Source: Palsa-504 sp963705835 (GTDB taxonomy: Bacteria > Actinomycetota > Actinomycetes > Streptosporangiales > Streptosporangiaceae). Taken from it: a stretch of DNA of 64,000 bases. Positions within the stretch are counted from its first letter, which is position 1. The number at the start of each line of letters is the position of its first letter. Positions 36,451 through 45,526 of the stretch are shown one piece after another. Both the position numbers and the translations under genes were made by a program. The stretch spans positions 1 through 64,000 of the forward strand of contig CAVPLC010000075.1 in the NCBI GenBank assembly GCA_963705835.1. The letters run 5' to 3'. The notes under the pieces were generated by a model. It did not search any database, was not told where the DNA came from, and saw nothing but the letters and a program-made list of their open reading frames with translations.

Positions 36451-36755
36451 CAGACCTTGTCGGCGCCTGCCCGCTGGTCGCCCAGGCATGCCTCGTCGGC
36501 GATGGCGGCCCGTACTTGGCCATGCTGATCACGCTCCACGACCCCGAGCGCGCCGCCGACCCCGCCACCCGCCAGACGGTCGCCGACGCGCTCGCCCGCA
36601 TCAATGCCAGGCTTGACCCGCGCGAGCGGATCGAGCGCCACGCGATCCTTTCCGAGCCCTGGCAGCCTGGCGACGAGCTGACCGACACGCTCAAACTCCG
36701 CATGCAGCGGATCGCCGCGAAATACGCCGCGCAGATCACTTCGCTGTACGCGTAG
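36451..36755 (+). pseudogene. C-terminal fragment of a long-chain acyl-CoA synthetase
   Basis: In the frame offset from the LuxR fragment: DLVGACPLVAQACLVGDGGP, YLAMLITLHDPERAAD, NARLDPRERIERHAILSEPW and LTDTLKLRMQRIAAKYAAQI, then TSLYA and stop. This is the C-terminal lid region of FadD15-type AMP-forming acyl-CoA ligases (the LTPTLKLRRxxIxxxYA ending). It is joined directly to the LuxR N-terminus, so a deletion or recombination must have fused two unrelated genes. Confidence 0.75.
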
Positions 36756-37117
36756 GAGGGCGCGTTACCCGGGATCCGGGCTCGCATCCGCAGCCAGCGT
36801 GCGCTGTATCCGGGGGTCGGCCGAGGTACGAACCGGCATCGCGCACGCCTGCAAGAACTCGGGCTGACCGGCATACGGCGGCGCAACCTCGGCTGGCGCA
36901 TGTGGTGGGGCGGCCCGTGGTTTCCCACCAGGCTCGTCACGGCAACTCGGCCGCCAACTGCGCCCCCCGCCGCGCCCGGGCCCGGCAGCACCTAAACCGG
37001 GCACGCGGCGCAGGCCAGTGCGCGGCGACTCCCGCGCACCCGGCTGGTCTATATCAGTAGGCCGCCAGACAAGCGGCGCGGAACCCACAAGAACGTCGCA
37101 GAACTGGAGTAACAGAC
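36756..37117. other. Intergenic stretch without a supportable gene
   Basis: 362 bp between the acyl-CoA-synthetase fragment and the SDR gene. Only arginine/proline-rich short frames are seen; no convincing fragment, repeat or palindrome. Confidence 0.5.
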
Positions 37118-37843
37118 ATGACAATCGCCGACAAGACAGTGCTGGTGACCGGGGCCAATCGCGGCATCGGCCAGGCGCTAGTCGCCGAAGCCCTCGCCCG
37201 AGGCGCGAAGCGGGTGTACGCCGGCACGCGCCAGCCCCTGGCCCACCCGGACGGGCGCGTCACGCCCCTGACGCTGGACGTGACCGACGCCGCGCAGATT
37301 CAGGCAGCTGCCGATCAGGTTGAATCTCTCGATGTTCTCATCAACAACGCCGGAATTGCGCTGTTCGATGACCTGAGCGATCGTGCCGTGCTCGAGCAGC
37401 ACCTGGCCGTCAACCTCTTCGGCCCCTACGGCGTCATCCAGGCCTTCCTGCCGTTGCTAACTCGTTCTCAGGGAGCCATCGTCAACAACGTGTCGACGAT
37501 GGCCGTCGCCCCCTTGCCGCTCACTCCGGCCTACGCGATCTCAAAGGCGGCCGCGTTCAACCTGACGCAATCGCTGCGCGCTCTTCTGGCCGGACGGGGC
37601 GTGCGGGTTCACGCGGTCCTGACCGGCCCCACAGACACCGACATGACCCGGGGCTTCGACATACCGAAGACCTCCCCCGAGTCCGTCGCGCGGGCGATCT
37701 TCGACGGAGTGGACAACGGGGAGGAGGACATCTTCCCCGATCCCGCGTCACAGTCCCTGGCCGAGAGCTGGCGCAGCGGGGCGGTCAAGGCGCTCGAGCG
37801 CGAGAATGCGGCGTTCGTCGCAGCAGGGCCCGCCGCGGCGTAG
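37118..37843 (+). CDS. Short-chain dehydrogenase/reductase (classical)
   Basis: 241 residues. TVLVTGANRGIGQALVAEAL (TGxxxGIG), DVLINNAGIALFDDL (NNAG), VNNVSTMAVAPLPLTPAYAI with Ser and the YAISK active site. Complete and of normal length. The family oxidises or reduces small alcohols and ketones. Solitary, with no sign of co-regulated neighbours. Confidence 0.92.
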   Translation: MTIADKTVLVTGANRGIGQALVAEALARGAKRVYAGTRQPLAHPDGRVTPLTLDVTDAAQIQAAADQVESLDVLINNAGIALFDDLSDRAVLEQHLAVNLFGPYGVIQAFLPLLTRSQGAIVNNVSTMAVAPLPLTPAYAISKAAAFNLTQSLRALLAGRGVRVHAVLTGPTDTDMTRGFDIPKTSPESVARAIFDGVDNGEEDIFPDPASQSLAESWRSGAVKALERENAAFVAAGPAAA

Positions 37844-37931
37844 GCATCGAGAACCCGGCGACCTTCGCGCACTTGCGCAAGCAGCCGAGATTCACGTGGA
37901 GCTCGTCCCGGTCTAACCCTGTCGCTCGCAG

Positions 37932-38061
37932 TCAGGCTTTGGATTCGGCGGCGGCCTTAAGGTGGGCGAGCCAGGCGATAAGTGAGCTGTCCAGCGCCGA
38001 TTGCATCCCGGTGACGTCGGCTTCCACCGGCTCGCCAGCGAACCGTGACGCAGCGGTGTTC
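37932..38061 (-). pseudogene. C-terminal fragment of an unrecognised gene
   Basis: Minus-strand frame ending TGA at 37932-37934 gives SRFAGEPVEADVTGMQSALD, then SSLIAWLAHLKAAAESKA, a natural helical C-terminus. An in-frame stop (TAG) lies only a few codons upstream and there is no start, so only the 3' end of a gene survives here. Confidence 0.4.
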
Positions 38062-38127
38062 TAGCCGATGCTGCAGCGGGCCTGCACGTTACTTGTCCGG
38101 AATCTGAAGATCTGCTCATATTGACCT

Positions 38128-39678
38128 ATGCTCACTCGACGGACCTTCCTCCAGCTGATGGGGGCCTCCACCGGAGTGGCCTTGACCGGAGCGGAGTTCT
38201 TGTCCCAGACGGCGGCCAGCGCGGCTACTGCGCGCTTCCCGCACGGCTCGGACGGCATCGAGCACGTGGTCGTGCTCATGATGGAAAACCGGTCATTCGA
38301 CCACTTCCTCGGCTGGCTGCCGCACGCCCACGGCCGTCACGACATGGTCTACCTGGCCACGAACGGCAACTTCTATCGCAACTACCCGCTGGCCCCGGAT
38401 TTCCAGGGCTGCGGGTACAGCGACCCCGACCATAGCTGGGAGGGGTTCCTCATCGAGTACAACTTCGGCAAGCTGGACGGCTTCTTGCGGCGGCCGACCG
38501 CCCTGGACCTCAACAAGGGGGTGAAAGCGGCCGCCGCCAACACCTTCCCGATCGGCTTCTACACCAATCTCAACCCTGACGGCACGCCCAAGGCCGTCCC
38601 CGACCTCCCTGTGATCGGCGCCCTGGCCCACCACTACACCGTCCTGGACCATTACTTCTGCTCGTTCGCGGGAGAGACCTACCCCAATCGCTTCTACCAG
38701 CACGCCGCCCGGACCGACCGGGATCACAACATCAACAAGATCTCCAAGCTGCCGACCATCTGGGATCAGCTCTCGCCCATCCCCAACAACAAGGGGATAC
38801 CGACCGGGGGTTACTTCTTCCGGGACCTGCCGTTCCTGGCCCTGTGGGGGCTGAAGTACCTGCCGTTCTGGCACCTGTTCGCCGCAAGCGACACCGACGT
38901 CCTCGGGATCCCGGTCAAAACCAAGTCGTTCCTCGACACCGTGGCGGAAGGACTGTTGCCCAACGTCAGCTTCGTCGACCCGGAGTTCGCCCTCGCGGAC
39001 GACGGGACCGGCGCCGACGATCATCCCAAGTCCGACATCAGGCGCGGCGAGCGGTTCATCGCCGACGTCTACCACGCCCTGGCCGGCATGGGTTACCTGG
39101 ACAACACGGTGCTCGTCATCACCTTCGACGAGTGGGGAGGGTTCTTCGACCACGTGCGGCCGCCGCGGGTGATCGACGACACCAACCCGGCGGACGTCGA
39201 TCACACCGGGAACGGCACGACTCCGACCGACGGACGGCTGTTTCCCGACTACTCACAGCTCGGGTTCCGGGTGCCGGCCATCGTGGTGTCCAACCTGGCC
39301 AGAATAAAAGACGGAGGGAGGGTCGTCCACGATGGCCCGTTCGAGCACACCTCCACGCTGAAGATGATCGAGTCCGTCTTCGGGCTGCACCCGCTCACCG
39401 CGCGGGACGCTCATGCCAGGAACCTGCGTCAGGTCCTGAAGCACGAGGTCCGCCATCCCGTCCTGGACGGCGCCATCCCGACCAGCAGCCAGGTGCCCGG
39501 GCCCGCCAGCGACGCCGCCGCCGTATGCAGCGCCGCGAGCGTCCAGTCGGTCTCTCCGCCCCCGGTGTCCAAGCGCAAGGGGAAGGCCGGGGTCAGCGTC
39601 CTGCCGCAGCCCGGGTATCCGGCCGAAACCGGGATGGGGGAACTGGCGCGCAGCTATCGCAAGGAGATAACCAGGTAG
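38128..39678 (+). CDS. Tat-exported phospholipase C/acid-phosphatase-like phosphoesterase
   Basis: 516 residues. Twin-arginine signal MLTRRTFLQLMGASTGVALT. Catalytic domain of the bacterial phospholipase C / AcpA family: IEHVVVLMMENRSFDHFLGW (metal-binding Glu-Asn start), SWEGFLIEYNFGKLDGFLRR, NRFYQHAARTDRD, VLVITFDEWGGFFDHVRPPR (metal ligands) and VVHDGPFEHTSTLKMIESVF (last His). The C-terminal tail is basic. It would act outside the cell on phospholipids or phosphate monoesters. No neighbouring phosphate regulon gene is seen. Confidence 0.93.
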   Translation: MLTRRTFLQLMGASTGVALTGAEFLSQTAASAATARFPHGSDGIEHVVVLMMENRSFDHFLGWLPHAHGRHDMVYLATNGNFYRNYPLAPDFQGCGYSDPDHSWEGFLIEYNFGKLDGFLRRPTALDLNKGVKAAAANTFPIGFYTNLNPDGTPKAVPDLPVIGALAHHYTVLDHYFCSFAGETYPNRFYQHAARTDRDHNINKISKLPTIWDQLSPIPNNKGIPTGGYFFRDLPFLALWGLKYLPFWHLFAASDTDVLGIPVKTKSFLDTVAEGLLPNVSFVDPEFALADDGTGADDHPKSDIRRGERFIADVYHALAGMGYLDNTVLVITFDEWGGFFDHVRPPRVIDDTNPADVDHTGNGTTPTDGRLFPDYSQLGFRVPAIVVSNLARIKDGGRVVHDGPFEHTSTLKMIESVFGLHPLTARDAHARNLRQVLKHEVRHPVLDGAIPTSSQVPGPASDAAAVCSAASVQSVSPPPVSKRKGKAGVSVLPQPGYPAETGMGELARSYRKEITR

Positions 39679-39864
39679 GGACCCTGTTCCCGCGGAGCCG
39701 GCAGCGTGGCCGTCACCGGTTCCCTTGGGTCGGCGCGGCTGCCAGCCATGCGACCAGGTGGCAGCCCGGCTCGGCCGCGCCTGACGATGGCGAGCAGATC
39801 GCCGCCTATGCGGGGCTGGCCCGCAAGTCCTGACCGCAGTGATCGACAACGCGGGAACCCTGGC

Positions 39865-40992
39865 TTAACCCGCGGCGTCAGTGAGCATCAAGCCGGCGGC
39901 GACCTCACGGTGTGATGCCGGCGTGCCGAGCATGACCTCAGCGGACCTGGCCCGCCGGTAGTACAGGTGCGCATCATGTTCCCAGGTGAAGCCGATGCCC
40001 CCGTGAACCTGGATGTTCGACGCGGCGACGTGGAAGTAAGCCTCCGAGCAGTAGGCCTTGGCGAGGCTGGCGATCAGCGGCAGATCGGCGGCGCCGTCCG
40101 CCGCCGCCCAGGCCGCGCGGTAAGCGGCGGACCTAGCGGACTCGACCTCGAGCAGCATGTCCGCGCACATGTGCTTGATCGCCTGGAAGCTGCCGATGGC
40201 CCGGCCGAATTGATGCCGGACCTTTGCGTACGCCACCGCCATGTCCAGGCAGCGCTGCGCCCCGCCGACCTGCTCCGCGGCCAGCGCGAGCACGCCGCCA
40301 CGAATCGCCTGCGCCACGATCTCCGCGGCCGCGCCGGGCGGGCCCACCAGTCGGCCCGGGGTTCGGCTGAACGTGAGCACGGCCTGCTTGCGGGTCATGT
40401 CGAGCGTCTGCATCGCCTGACGAGACAGGCCCGGCGCATCGCCGTCGACCGCGAACAGCGCGGGCCCGTCATCGGACGAGGCGGCGACGAGGACCAGGCC
40501 CGCGATCATCCCGTCGAGCACGAACGACTTGCGGCCGTCCAGCAGGTACTCCTCACCGGACCGGCGTGCGGTGACCCTGAACGCCTCCGGCGTCCACGAG
40601 CCGTCGTCTTCCGGTACGGCGAGCGTGGCGATCGTCTCGCCGACCGCCATCCCCGGCAGCAGATCCGCCTGCGCGCCCGTGTCGCCGCTGGCCAGCAGCG
40701 CCCAGGTGGCGAGCACGGCGCTGGCCAGATACGGCGCGCACAGCAGCACCGCGCCCATCTCCTCGCACGCGACCAGCTGCTCCACCGGCCCGCAGCCCGC
40801 GCCGCCGTACTTCTCGGGGATGGTGAGCCCGGCCAGCCCGAGCCGCCCGAGCTGCGCCCAGACCGCCGGGTCGTACCCGGCCTCGGTCGCCATCAGCCGC
40901 CGTACCTCGCTGACCGGCGATTTCTCCACCAGGAACCGCCGTACCATATCGCGCAGGTCCTGCTGCTCATCGGTAAATACGAAAGTTGTCAT
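39865..40992 (-). CDS. Acyl-CoA dehydrogenase (FadE-type partner subunit)
   Basis: 375 residues. N-terminal TTFVFTDEQQDLRDMVRRFL; LGLAGLTIPEKYGGAGCGPV; middle domain weakly conserved; C-terminal FGRAIGSFQAIKHMCADMLL and NIQVHGGIGFTWEHDAHLYY. Overlaps the upstream acyl-CoA dehydrogenase by 4 bp (ATGA). Two unequal ACADs encoded back to back are typical of the alpha2beta2 FadE enzymes that act on sterol side chains and other bulky acyl-CoAs in actinobacteria, so they probably form one complex (inference). Confidence 0.92.
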   Translation of the reverse strand: MTTFVFTDEQQDLRDMVRRFLVEKSPVSEVRRLMATEAGYDPAVWAQLGRLGLAGLTIPEKYGGAGCGPVEQLVACEEMGAVLLCAPYLASAVLATWALLASGDTGAQADLLPGMAVGETIATLAVPEDDGSWTPEAFRVTARRSGEEYLLDGRKSFVLDGMIAGLVLVAASSDDGPALFAVDGDAPGLSRQAMQTLDMTRKQAVLTFSRTPGRLVGPPGAAAEIVAQAIRGGVLALAAEQVGGAQRCLDMAVAYAKVRHQFGRAIGSFQAIKHMCADMLLEVESARSAAYRAAWAAADGAADLPLIASLAKAYCSEAYFHVAASNIQVHGGIGFTWEHDAHLYYRRARSAEVMLGTPASHREVAAGLMLTDAAG

Positions 40993-42299
40993 AACGGCCG
41001 GGCTTCCTGTTGCTGGGTTCCCCTTTTCAGCTCGCGGAACGGGACGTCCCGCGACGTGTCAGGTTCCTTCGGCAGGCCGAGAACCCGCTCGCCGATCACG
41101 TTGCGCTGGATCTGGTCGGAGCCGCCGTAGATGGCCGGCGCCGGCGCGGCCAGCGCCTGCATGGCCACCGCGCCGTCGAGCGGCCCGTCCGGGCCGGCCA
41201 GCATCCCGAGCGGCCCGCAGATCTCGGCGGCGGTATCTCGCCACAGGCTGGCGATCTGCGAGGTCATCAGCTTCCCGATCGACGCCTCTGCGCCGGGACG
41301 GCCGCCCGCCTTGACCGCCGCCCGGCCGCGCTGCCCGTTCCACGTGTTGAGCAAGGTCAGCGTGTGCAACCGCACGAGCTGCTGACGGACCAGCGCGTCC
41401 TGCTCCCGGCCCAGGTCGATGGCCAGCTGGATCAGTGGCGCCGCGCCGATGCCGAGCATCGCCATCCCGCCGGTGCCATAGCCGGACCGGCCGGGCCCGC
41501 GGCGGCGCACCGCGGCGACGTACTCGCCGGCCGACGTCTCCCGCTGCGCGCGGAACCTTGATCCGCCCGGCGCGGCGACCGCGAACCCGGTTCCGGCCCG
41601 GGCGCCCAGCCCGGTCCGCTCGTGCGCCAGCGTGGTCAGCGCGACGGTCCAGCCCGCGTCGAGCTCGCCGATGATGTCGGCGGCCGGCACCCGGGCCCCA
41701 GTCAGGAACACCTCGCTGAACATGGCGTCACCGGTCATCTGCCGGAGCGGCCTGACCTCGACGCCCGGCTGGTCCATGCGCAGCGCGAAGCAAGTAATCC
41801 CGTGGTGCTTGGGCACGTCGGCGTTGGTCCGGGCCAGCAGCAGGCCGTAGTCGGCGACCTGCGCCGCCGAGGTCCAGACCTTCTGGCCGTCGACGACGAA
41901 GTCCTCGCCATCGCGTTCGGCCCGGGTGGCCAGGCTGGCCAGGTCCGATCCGGCGCCGGGCTCGCTGAACAGCTGGCACCAGGCGTGCTCGCCGGTCAGC
42001 ACGGCGCGCACGTACTTGCGCTTCAGCTCATCGCTGCCGTGCGCGATGATCGTCGGCGCGGCCAGCAGCGACCCCAGGCCGGCCGGCGGCCCCGGCACGC
42101 CCGCCGCGCCGAACCCGGCGATAGCGACCGCCGCCAGGCCGGCCGGGAGGCCCTGGCCGTACCAGGCCGCTGGCCAGGCAGGCGCCGCCCAGCCGGAGTC
42201 GGCGAGCAGCTCCAGCCAGGAACGCAACGACATGCCGGGATCGAAGTGGGCATCGATCCAGGCGCGTACCTGTTCACGGAGAAGATCCGGGTCATTCAT
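40989..42299 (-). CDS. Acyl-CoA dehydrogenase (FadE-type)
   Basis: 436 residues from ATG 42299 (MNDPDLLREQVRAWIDAHFD). ACAD signatures: WCQLFSEPGAGSDLASLATR (FAD contact), VVDGQKVWTSAAQVADYGLL, GDAMFSEVFLTGARVPAADI and the C-terminal IYGGSDQIQRNVIGERVLGL. First gene of the pair with the 375-residue partner. Its promoter region is shared with the divergent CaiB-type gene and contains the perfect palindrome at 42355-42372. Confidence 0.93.
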   Translation of the reverse strand: MNDPDLLREQVRAWIDAHFDPGMSLRSWLELLADSGWAAPAWPAAWYGQGLPAGLAAVAIAGFGAAGVPGPPAGLGSLLAAPTIIAHGSDELKRKYVRAVLTGEHAWCQLFSEPGAGSDLASLATRAERDGEDFVVDGQKVWTSAAQVADYGLLLARTNADVPKHHGITCFALRMDQPGVEVRPLRQMTGDAMFSEVFLTGARVPAADIIGELDAGWTVALTTLAHERTGLGARAGTGFAVAAPGGSRFRAQRETSAGEYVAAVRRRGPGRSGYGTGGMAMLGIGAAPLIQLAIDLGREQDALVRQQLVRLHTLTLLNTWNGQRGRAAVKAGGRPGAEASIGKLMTSQIASLWRDTAAEICGPLGMLAGPDGPLDGAVAMQALAAPAPAIYGGSDQIQRNVIGERVLGLPKEPDTSRDVPFRELKRGTQQQEARPL

Positions 42300-42354
42300 C
42301 GGCTCTACCTCCGTGGTGGCGGTACGCCCGGTGTGTCGCGTGCATCCTGATACT

Positions 42355-42372
42355 ATCGACATCGATGTCGAT
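42355..42372. promoter_or_regulatory. TetR-type operator A, perfect 18-bp palindrome
   Basis: ATCGACATCGATGTCGAT, between the divergent ACAD and CaiB genes. The TCGACAT-N2-ATGTCGA core recurs at 46321-46338 and at the TetR gene's own start (47095-47112). Confidence 0.8.
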
Positions 42373-42388
42373 TCACCAGGGAGGCCGC

Positions 42389-43612
42389 ATGCCCACATCC
42401 CGTGAAGCAGCATCCGGCGGCCCGCTGGACGGGATACGCGTGCTTGACCTCAGCTCGGTGGTGATGGGTCCGCTGGCTACCCAGATCCTCGGCGACCTGG
42501 GGGCCGACGTGATCACCGTGGAGACCCGGGACGGTGACATCAACCGGGTCATGGGCCCCGGACCGTATCCCGGCCTGTCCGGCGTCTCGTTGAACTTGCT
42601 GCGAAACAAGCGCAACATCTCGCTCGACATCGCGCACCCGGACGGCCGAGCCGCGCTGCTACGGGTCGCGGCCGACTGTGACGTGTTCGTCACCAACCTG
42701 CGGCAGGGATCGTTGAGCCGCCTGCGCCTGCGTTATCCGGACGTCGCCGCTGTCCGCCCAGACGTGATCTACTGCCAGGCGCACGGGTTCCCGTCGGACA
42801 GCCCGCAGGCGGACGCGCCCGCGTTCGATGACATCATCCAGGCCGCCTGCGGTGTGCCTGACGTGCTGCGCCGGGCGAGCGGTCGGCCCGGCCTGATGCC
42901 GACGCTGCTCGCCGACAAGGTGTCCGGGCTGGTGCTGGCCTACGCGATCATCGCCGCGCTGTTCCACCGGGCGAGAACCGGCGAGGGCCAGCAGGTGGAG
43001 GTGCCGATGTCCGATGCGATGCTCGCCTTCCTGCTGGTCGAGCACGGAGGTGGCGCCATCTCCCGGCCGGCCCGGGGCCCGGCCGGGTACCAGCGCATCC
43101 TCACCCCGCTGCGCGGGGCGCTGCGGACCGCCGACGGCTGGATCGCGGTGCAGCCGCACCGGGCGGCGCACTGGGCGGCGCTGCTGCGCGCTGCGGGTCA
43201 CGACGAGCTGATCGGGGACCCCAGGCTGTCCAGCCGCGCGCTGTGGCGGGAGCCTGGTTTCGGCTACGCCACGCTCAGCAGGGTGCACGCCACCAAGACC
43301 ACCGCGCAATGGCTGGCGTTCTGCGCAGACGCCGGGATTCCGGCCGCCGCGGCGACCGGTCTGGACGAGCTCATCGACGCGCTGCCCGAGGACGAGCATC
43401 CGGACGCCGGACGGTACAAGGTGATCCCGCCGCCGGTCAGGTTCTCGGCGACCCCGGCGTCGGTGCGACGTCCGGCGCCGCTGGCCGGGCAGCATACTCG
43501 TGAGGTGCTGGCCGAGGCCGGCCTGACCGGGGAGGAGATAACCCGGCTGGCCGAGGCGGGCGTGCTTACCGGAGATCGGGCTGGTCCAGGAAGGCGAGCA
43601 CCTGCTGGCTGA
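42389..43612 (+). CDS. CaiB/BaiF-family CoA transferase (type III)
   Basis: 407 residues from ATG 42389, preceded by AGGGAGG. IRVLDLSSVVMGPLATQILG and DLGADVITVETRDGD are the hallmark start; KRNISLDIAHPDGRAALLRV; QADAPAFDDIIQAACG carries the catalytic Asp. It would move CoA between carboxylic acids or act as a racemase-like enzyme feeding acyl-CoA dehydrogenation. Divergent from the ACAD pair under one operator. Its 3' end overlaps the convergent hydrolase by 47 bp. Confidence 0.93.
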   Translation: MPTSREAASGGPLDGIRVLDLSSVVMGPLATQILGDLGADVITVETRDGDINRVMGPGPYPGLSGVSLNLLRNKRNISLDIAHPDGRAALLRVAADCDVFVTNLRQGSLSRLRLRYPDVAAVRPDVIYCQAHGFPSDSPQADAPAFDDIIQAACGVPDVLRRASGRPGLMPTLLADKVSGLVLAYAIIAALFHRARTGEGQQVEVPMSDAMLAFLLVEHGGGAISRPARGPAGYQRILTPLRGALRTADGWIAVQPHRAAHWAALLRAAGHDELIGDPRLSSRALWREPGFGYATLSRVHATKTTAQWLAFCADAGIPAAAATGLDELIDALPEDEHPDAGRYKVIPPPVRFSATPASVRRPAPLAGQHTREVLAEAGLTGEEITRLAEAGVLTGDRAGPGRRAPAG

Positions 43613-44291
43613 ACAGGTCCGGCTGGTCGACGTTGCACACGTGGCCGGCATCCGGGATCACCGCGTACGCGGCCCGGGGAAGTCTCGCCGCCATGTACCC
43701 GGCCGCGCCGAGGTAATCCTTGTCCCGCGCGCCGACCAGCACCAGCGCCGGGATCGTGATCGCAGGCAGCGCGTCGATCACGCGCGCGTCGCGCTGGGTG
43801 AGCATGCCGCGGGCGGCGTGCGCCAGCCCGCGTGCCGAGCCGCGCTCCAGGCGCTCGGCGAGCGCGATGGCCCGGTCGTTCCACTGCTGCCGCGCTTCGT
43901 CGCGACGGTAGCCCGGGCCGGTGTCGCACAGCACCAGCCCGGCGGCCCGGTCCGGGTGCGCCAGGCAGAACTCCAGCGACAGGAACCCGCCGAGGGACAG
44001 CCCGCCGGCCACCGCGCGCGTGATCCCGCACGCGTCGAGCAGCGCGGCCATGTCCGCCACGCAGGCTTCGGCCGAGTAGCGCGCCAGGTCGTCCCCTGCG
44101 TCGCTGCTGCCGTGGCCGCGCAGGTCCCAGGTGATGACCGGTCGCGCGGCGGCGAGCGCCGCGATGTTCGGCTGCCACATCGCCGACGAGGCGGAGAAGC
44201 CGTGGGTGAGCAGGAGAGGCGTGGCACCGTTCTCTGGCCCGAAGGTCTGGTACTGGATGCGGGCGCCGTCGTCTCGGTCGAGATAAGTCAC
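43566..44291 (-). CDS. Alpha/beta hydrolase (enol-lactonase-like)
   Basis: 241 residues, GTG at 44291. LLLTHGFSASSAMWQPNIAA (oxyanion), PVITWDLRGHGSSDAGDDLA, nucleophile elbow AVAGGLSLGGFLSLEFCLAH (Ser), VLVGARDKDYLGAAGYMAAR (acid) and AGHVCNVDQPDLFSQQVLAF (His). Similar to 3-oxoadipate enol-lactonase-type hydrolases. Last gene of the crotonase-ACAD-hydrolase operon; it may hydrolyse a lactone or thioester produced by that pathway. Confidence 0.9.
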   Translation of the reverse strand: MTYLDRDDGARIQYQTFGPENGATPLLLTHGFSASSAMWQPNIAALAAARPVITWDLRGHGSSDAGDDLARYSAEACVADMAALLDACGITRAVAGGLSLGGFLSLEFCLAHPDRAAGLVLCDTGPGYRRDEARQQWNDRAIALAERLERGSARGLAHAARGMLTQRDARVIDALPAITIPALVLVGARDKDYLGAAGYMAARLPRAAYAVIPDAGHVCNVDQPDLFSQQVLAFLDQPDLR

Positions 44292-45526
44292 GGGGCACCT
44301 CGCGGAAGGGCAGATTCCGGCTGGGGTCGGGCTCCCTGGGCAGGCCGAGGATCCGCTCGCCGATGATCGTCCGCTGGATCTGGTCGGTGCCGCCGGCGAT
44401 GGAGATGCCCGGCACGGAGAGGAAGATCTCGGCGATCGTCCCGTCCAGCGGCGATCCGGGCCCGGCCAGCATGCCGTGCCGGCCCGGCGATCAGCGCGTG
44501 GACCCGCGCCGCCTGCCGGGCGATGACGCTGCTGGCCAGCTTGCCCAGCGAGCCTTCCGGCCCGGGCGGCCGGCCCGCCGCCCGCGCGGCGGCGGCACGC
44601 TCGGCCGTCCACCGCGCCGACCAGGCCAGTTCCACCAGCCGGGCGATCTCCTGGCGCACCAGCGGGTCTCCGGCCAGGCCGTGCGCGATTGCCCGGCCGG
44701 TGACCAGATCCGGCCGGCCGGCCCGCTGCGGGTACCACTTGTGCGGCTCGCTGGCCGCGGTCCGCTCCGCGATCGCCTCCCGCCAGGCCCGCCCGGTCGC
44801 CCCGGCCGGCACCGGGCCGGGCCGGGACGCGGCGAGACGGCGCTCGTGCGCGAGGATCGACAGCGCGACCGTCCAGCCGCCGCCCTGCTCGCCGATCAGG
44901 TAACCGGCCGGGACCTCGGCCTGGTCCAGGAACACCTCGTTGAACGACGCGTGCCCGTTCATCTGCCGCAGCGGGCGCACCTCGATACCCGGCTGGCGCA
45001 TGGGCAGTACGAGGCAGGTGATGCCGCGGTGCTTGGGCACGCTGGCGTCGGTGCGGGCCAGCAGCAGCCCGAAGTCCGCGGTCGCCGCTCCGGTCGACCA
45101 GACCTTCTGCCCCGTCACCAGCCACCCGTCGGCGACCGCCTCGGCCCGGGTGGTCAGCCCGGCCAGGTCCGAGCCCGCACCCGGCTCGCTGAACAGCTGG
45201 CACCAGGTGATCTCGCCGGTGACGGTACGCCTGATGAACCGTTCCCTGAGCGCATCGGTGCCGTGCTCGATGAGCACCGGCCCGGCCAGCCCCACGCCGA
45301 CCCCTTCGGCCGGACCTGGCACTCCCGCGCTGGTTAGTTCCTGTGTCACCAGTGCGGCCAGGCCGGCCGGCAGGGACCGCCCGCACCAGCCATGTGGCCA
45401 GGCCGGGCACGCCCACCCCGCGTCGGCCAGCAGTTCCCGCCAGCGCACCAGGCTCAGCTCGGGATCCCAGCTGGCCTCGATCCACCGCCGCAGCTCGGCG
45501 ACCGCTTCCGGGATGGCCGCGGTCAC
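44288..45526 (-). CDS. Acyl-CoA dehydrogenase (FadE-type, frameshift near the C-terminus)
   Basis: GTG at 45526 overlaps the crotonase stop. IPEAVAELRRWIEASWDPEL, WCQLFSEPGAGSDLAGLTTR, WLVTGQKVWSTGAATADFGL and FNEVFLDQAEVPAGYLIGEQ are standard. After RVHALIAG the frame changes; the continuation RHGMLAGPGSPLDGTIAEIF, then GGTDQIQRTIIGERILGLPR lies one frame on, consistent with an extra base near 44478. The exact stop is uncertain: the frame-1 TGA at 44288 overlaps the hydrolase GTG in the usual coupled way, but the corrected frame does not meet it without another shift. It closely resembles the 436-residue ACAD at 40989, a paralogue. Confidence 0.8.
   Translation of the reverse strand: MTAAIPEAVAELRRWIEASWDPELSLVRWRELLADAGWACPAWPHGWCGRSLPAGLAALVTQELTSAGVPGPAEGVGVGLAGPVLIEHGTDALRERFIRRTVTGEITWCQLFSEPGAGSDLAGLTTRAEAVADGWLVTGQKVWSTGAATADFGLLLARTDASVPKHRGITCLVLPMRQPGIEVRPLRQMNGHASFNEVFLDQAEVPAGYLIGEQGGGWTVALSILAHERRLAASRPGPVPAGATGRAWREAIAERTAASEPHKWYPQRAGRPDLVTGRAIAHGLAGDPLVRQEIARLVELAWSARWTAERAAAARAAGRPPGPEGSLGKLASSVIARQAARVHALIAGPARHAGRARIAAGRDDRRDLPLRAGHLHRRRHRPDPADDHRRADPRPAQGARPQPESALPRGAP

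Noticed and set aside
43566..45485. A 639-residue open frame spanning the ACAD and the alpha/beta hydrolase
   Set aside because: Only its last 241 residues are real (the hydrolase). The upstream part is an out-of-frame shadow of the ACAD.
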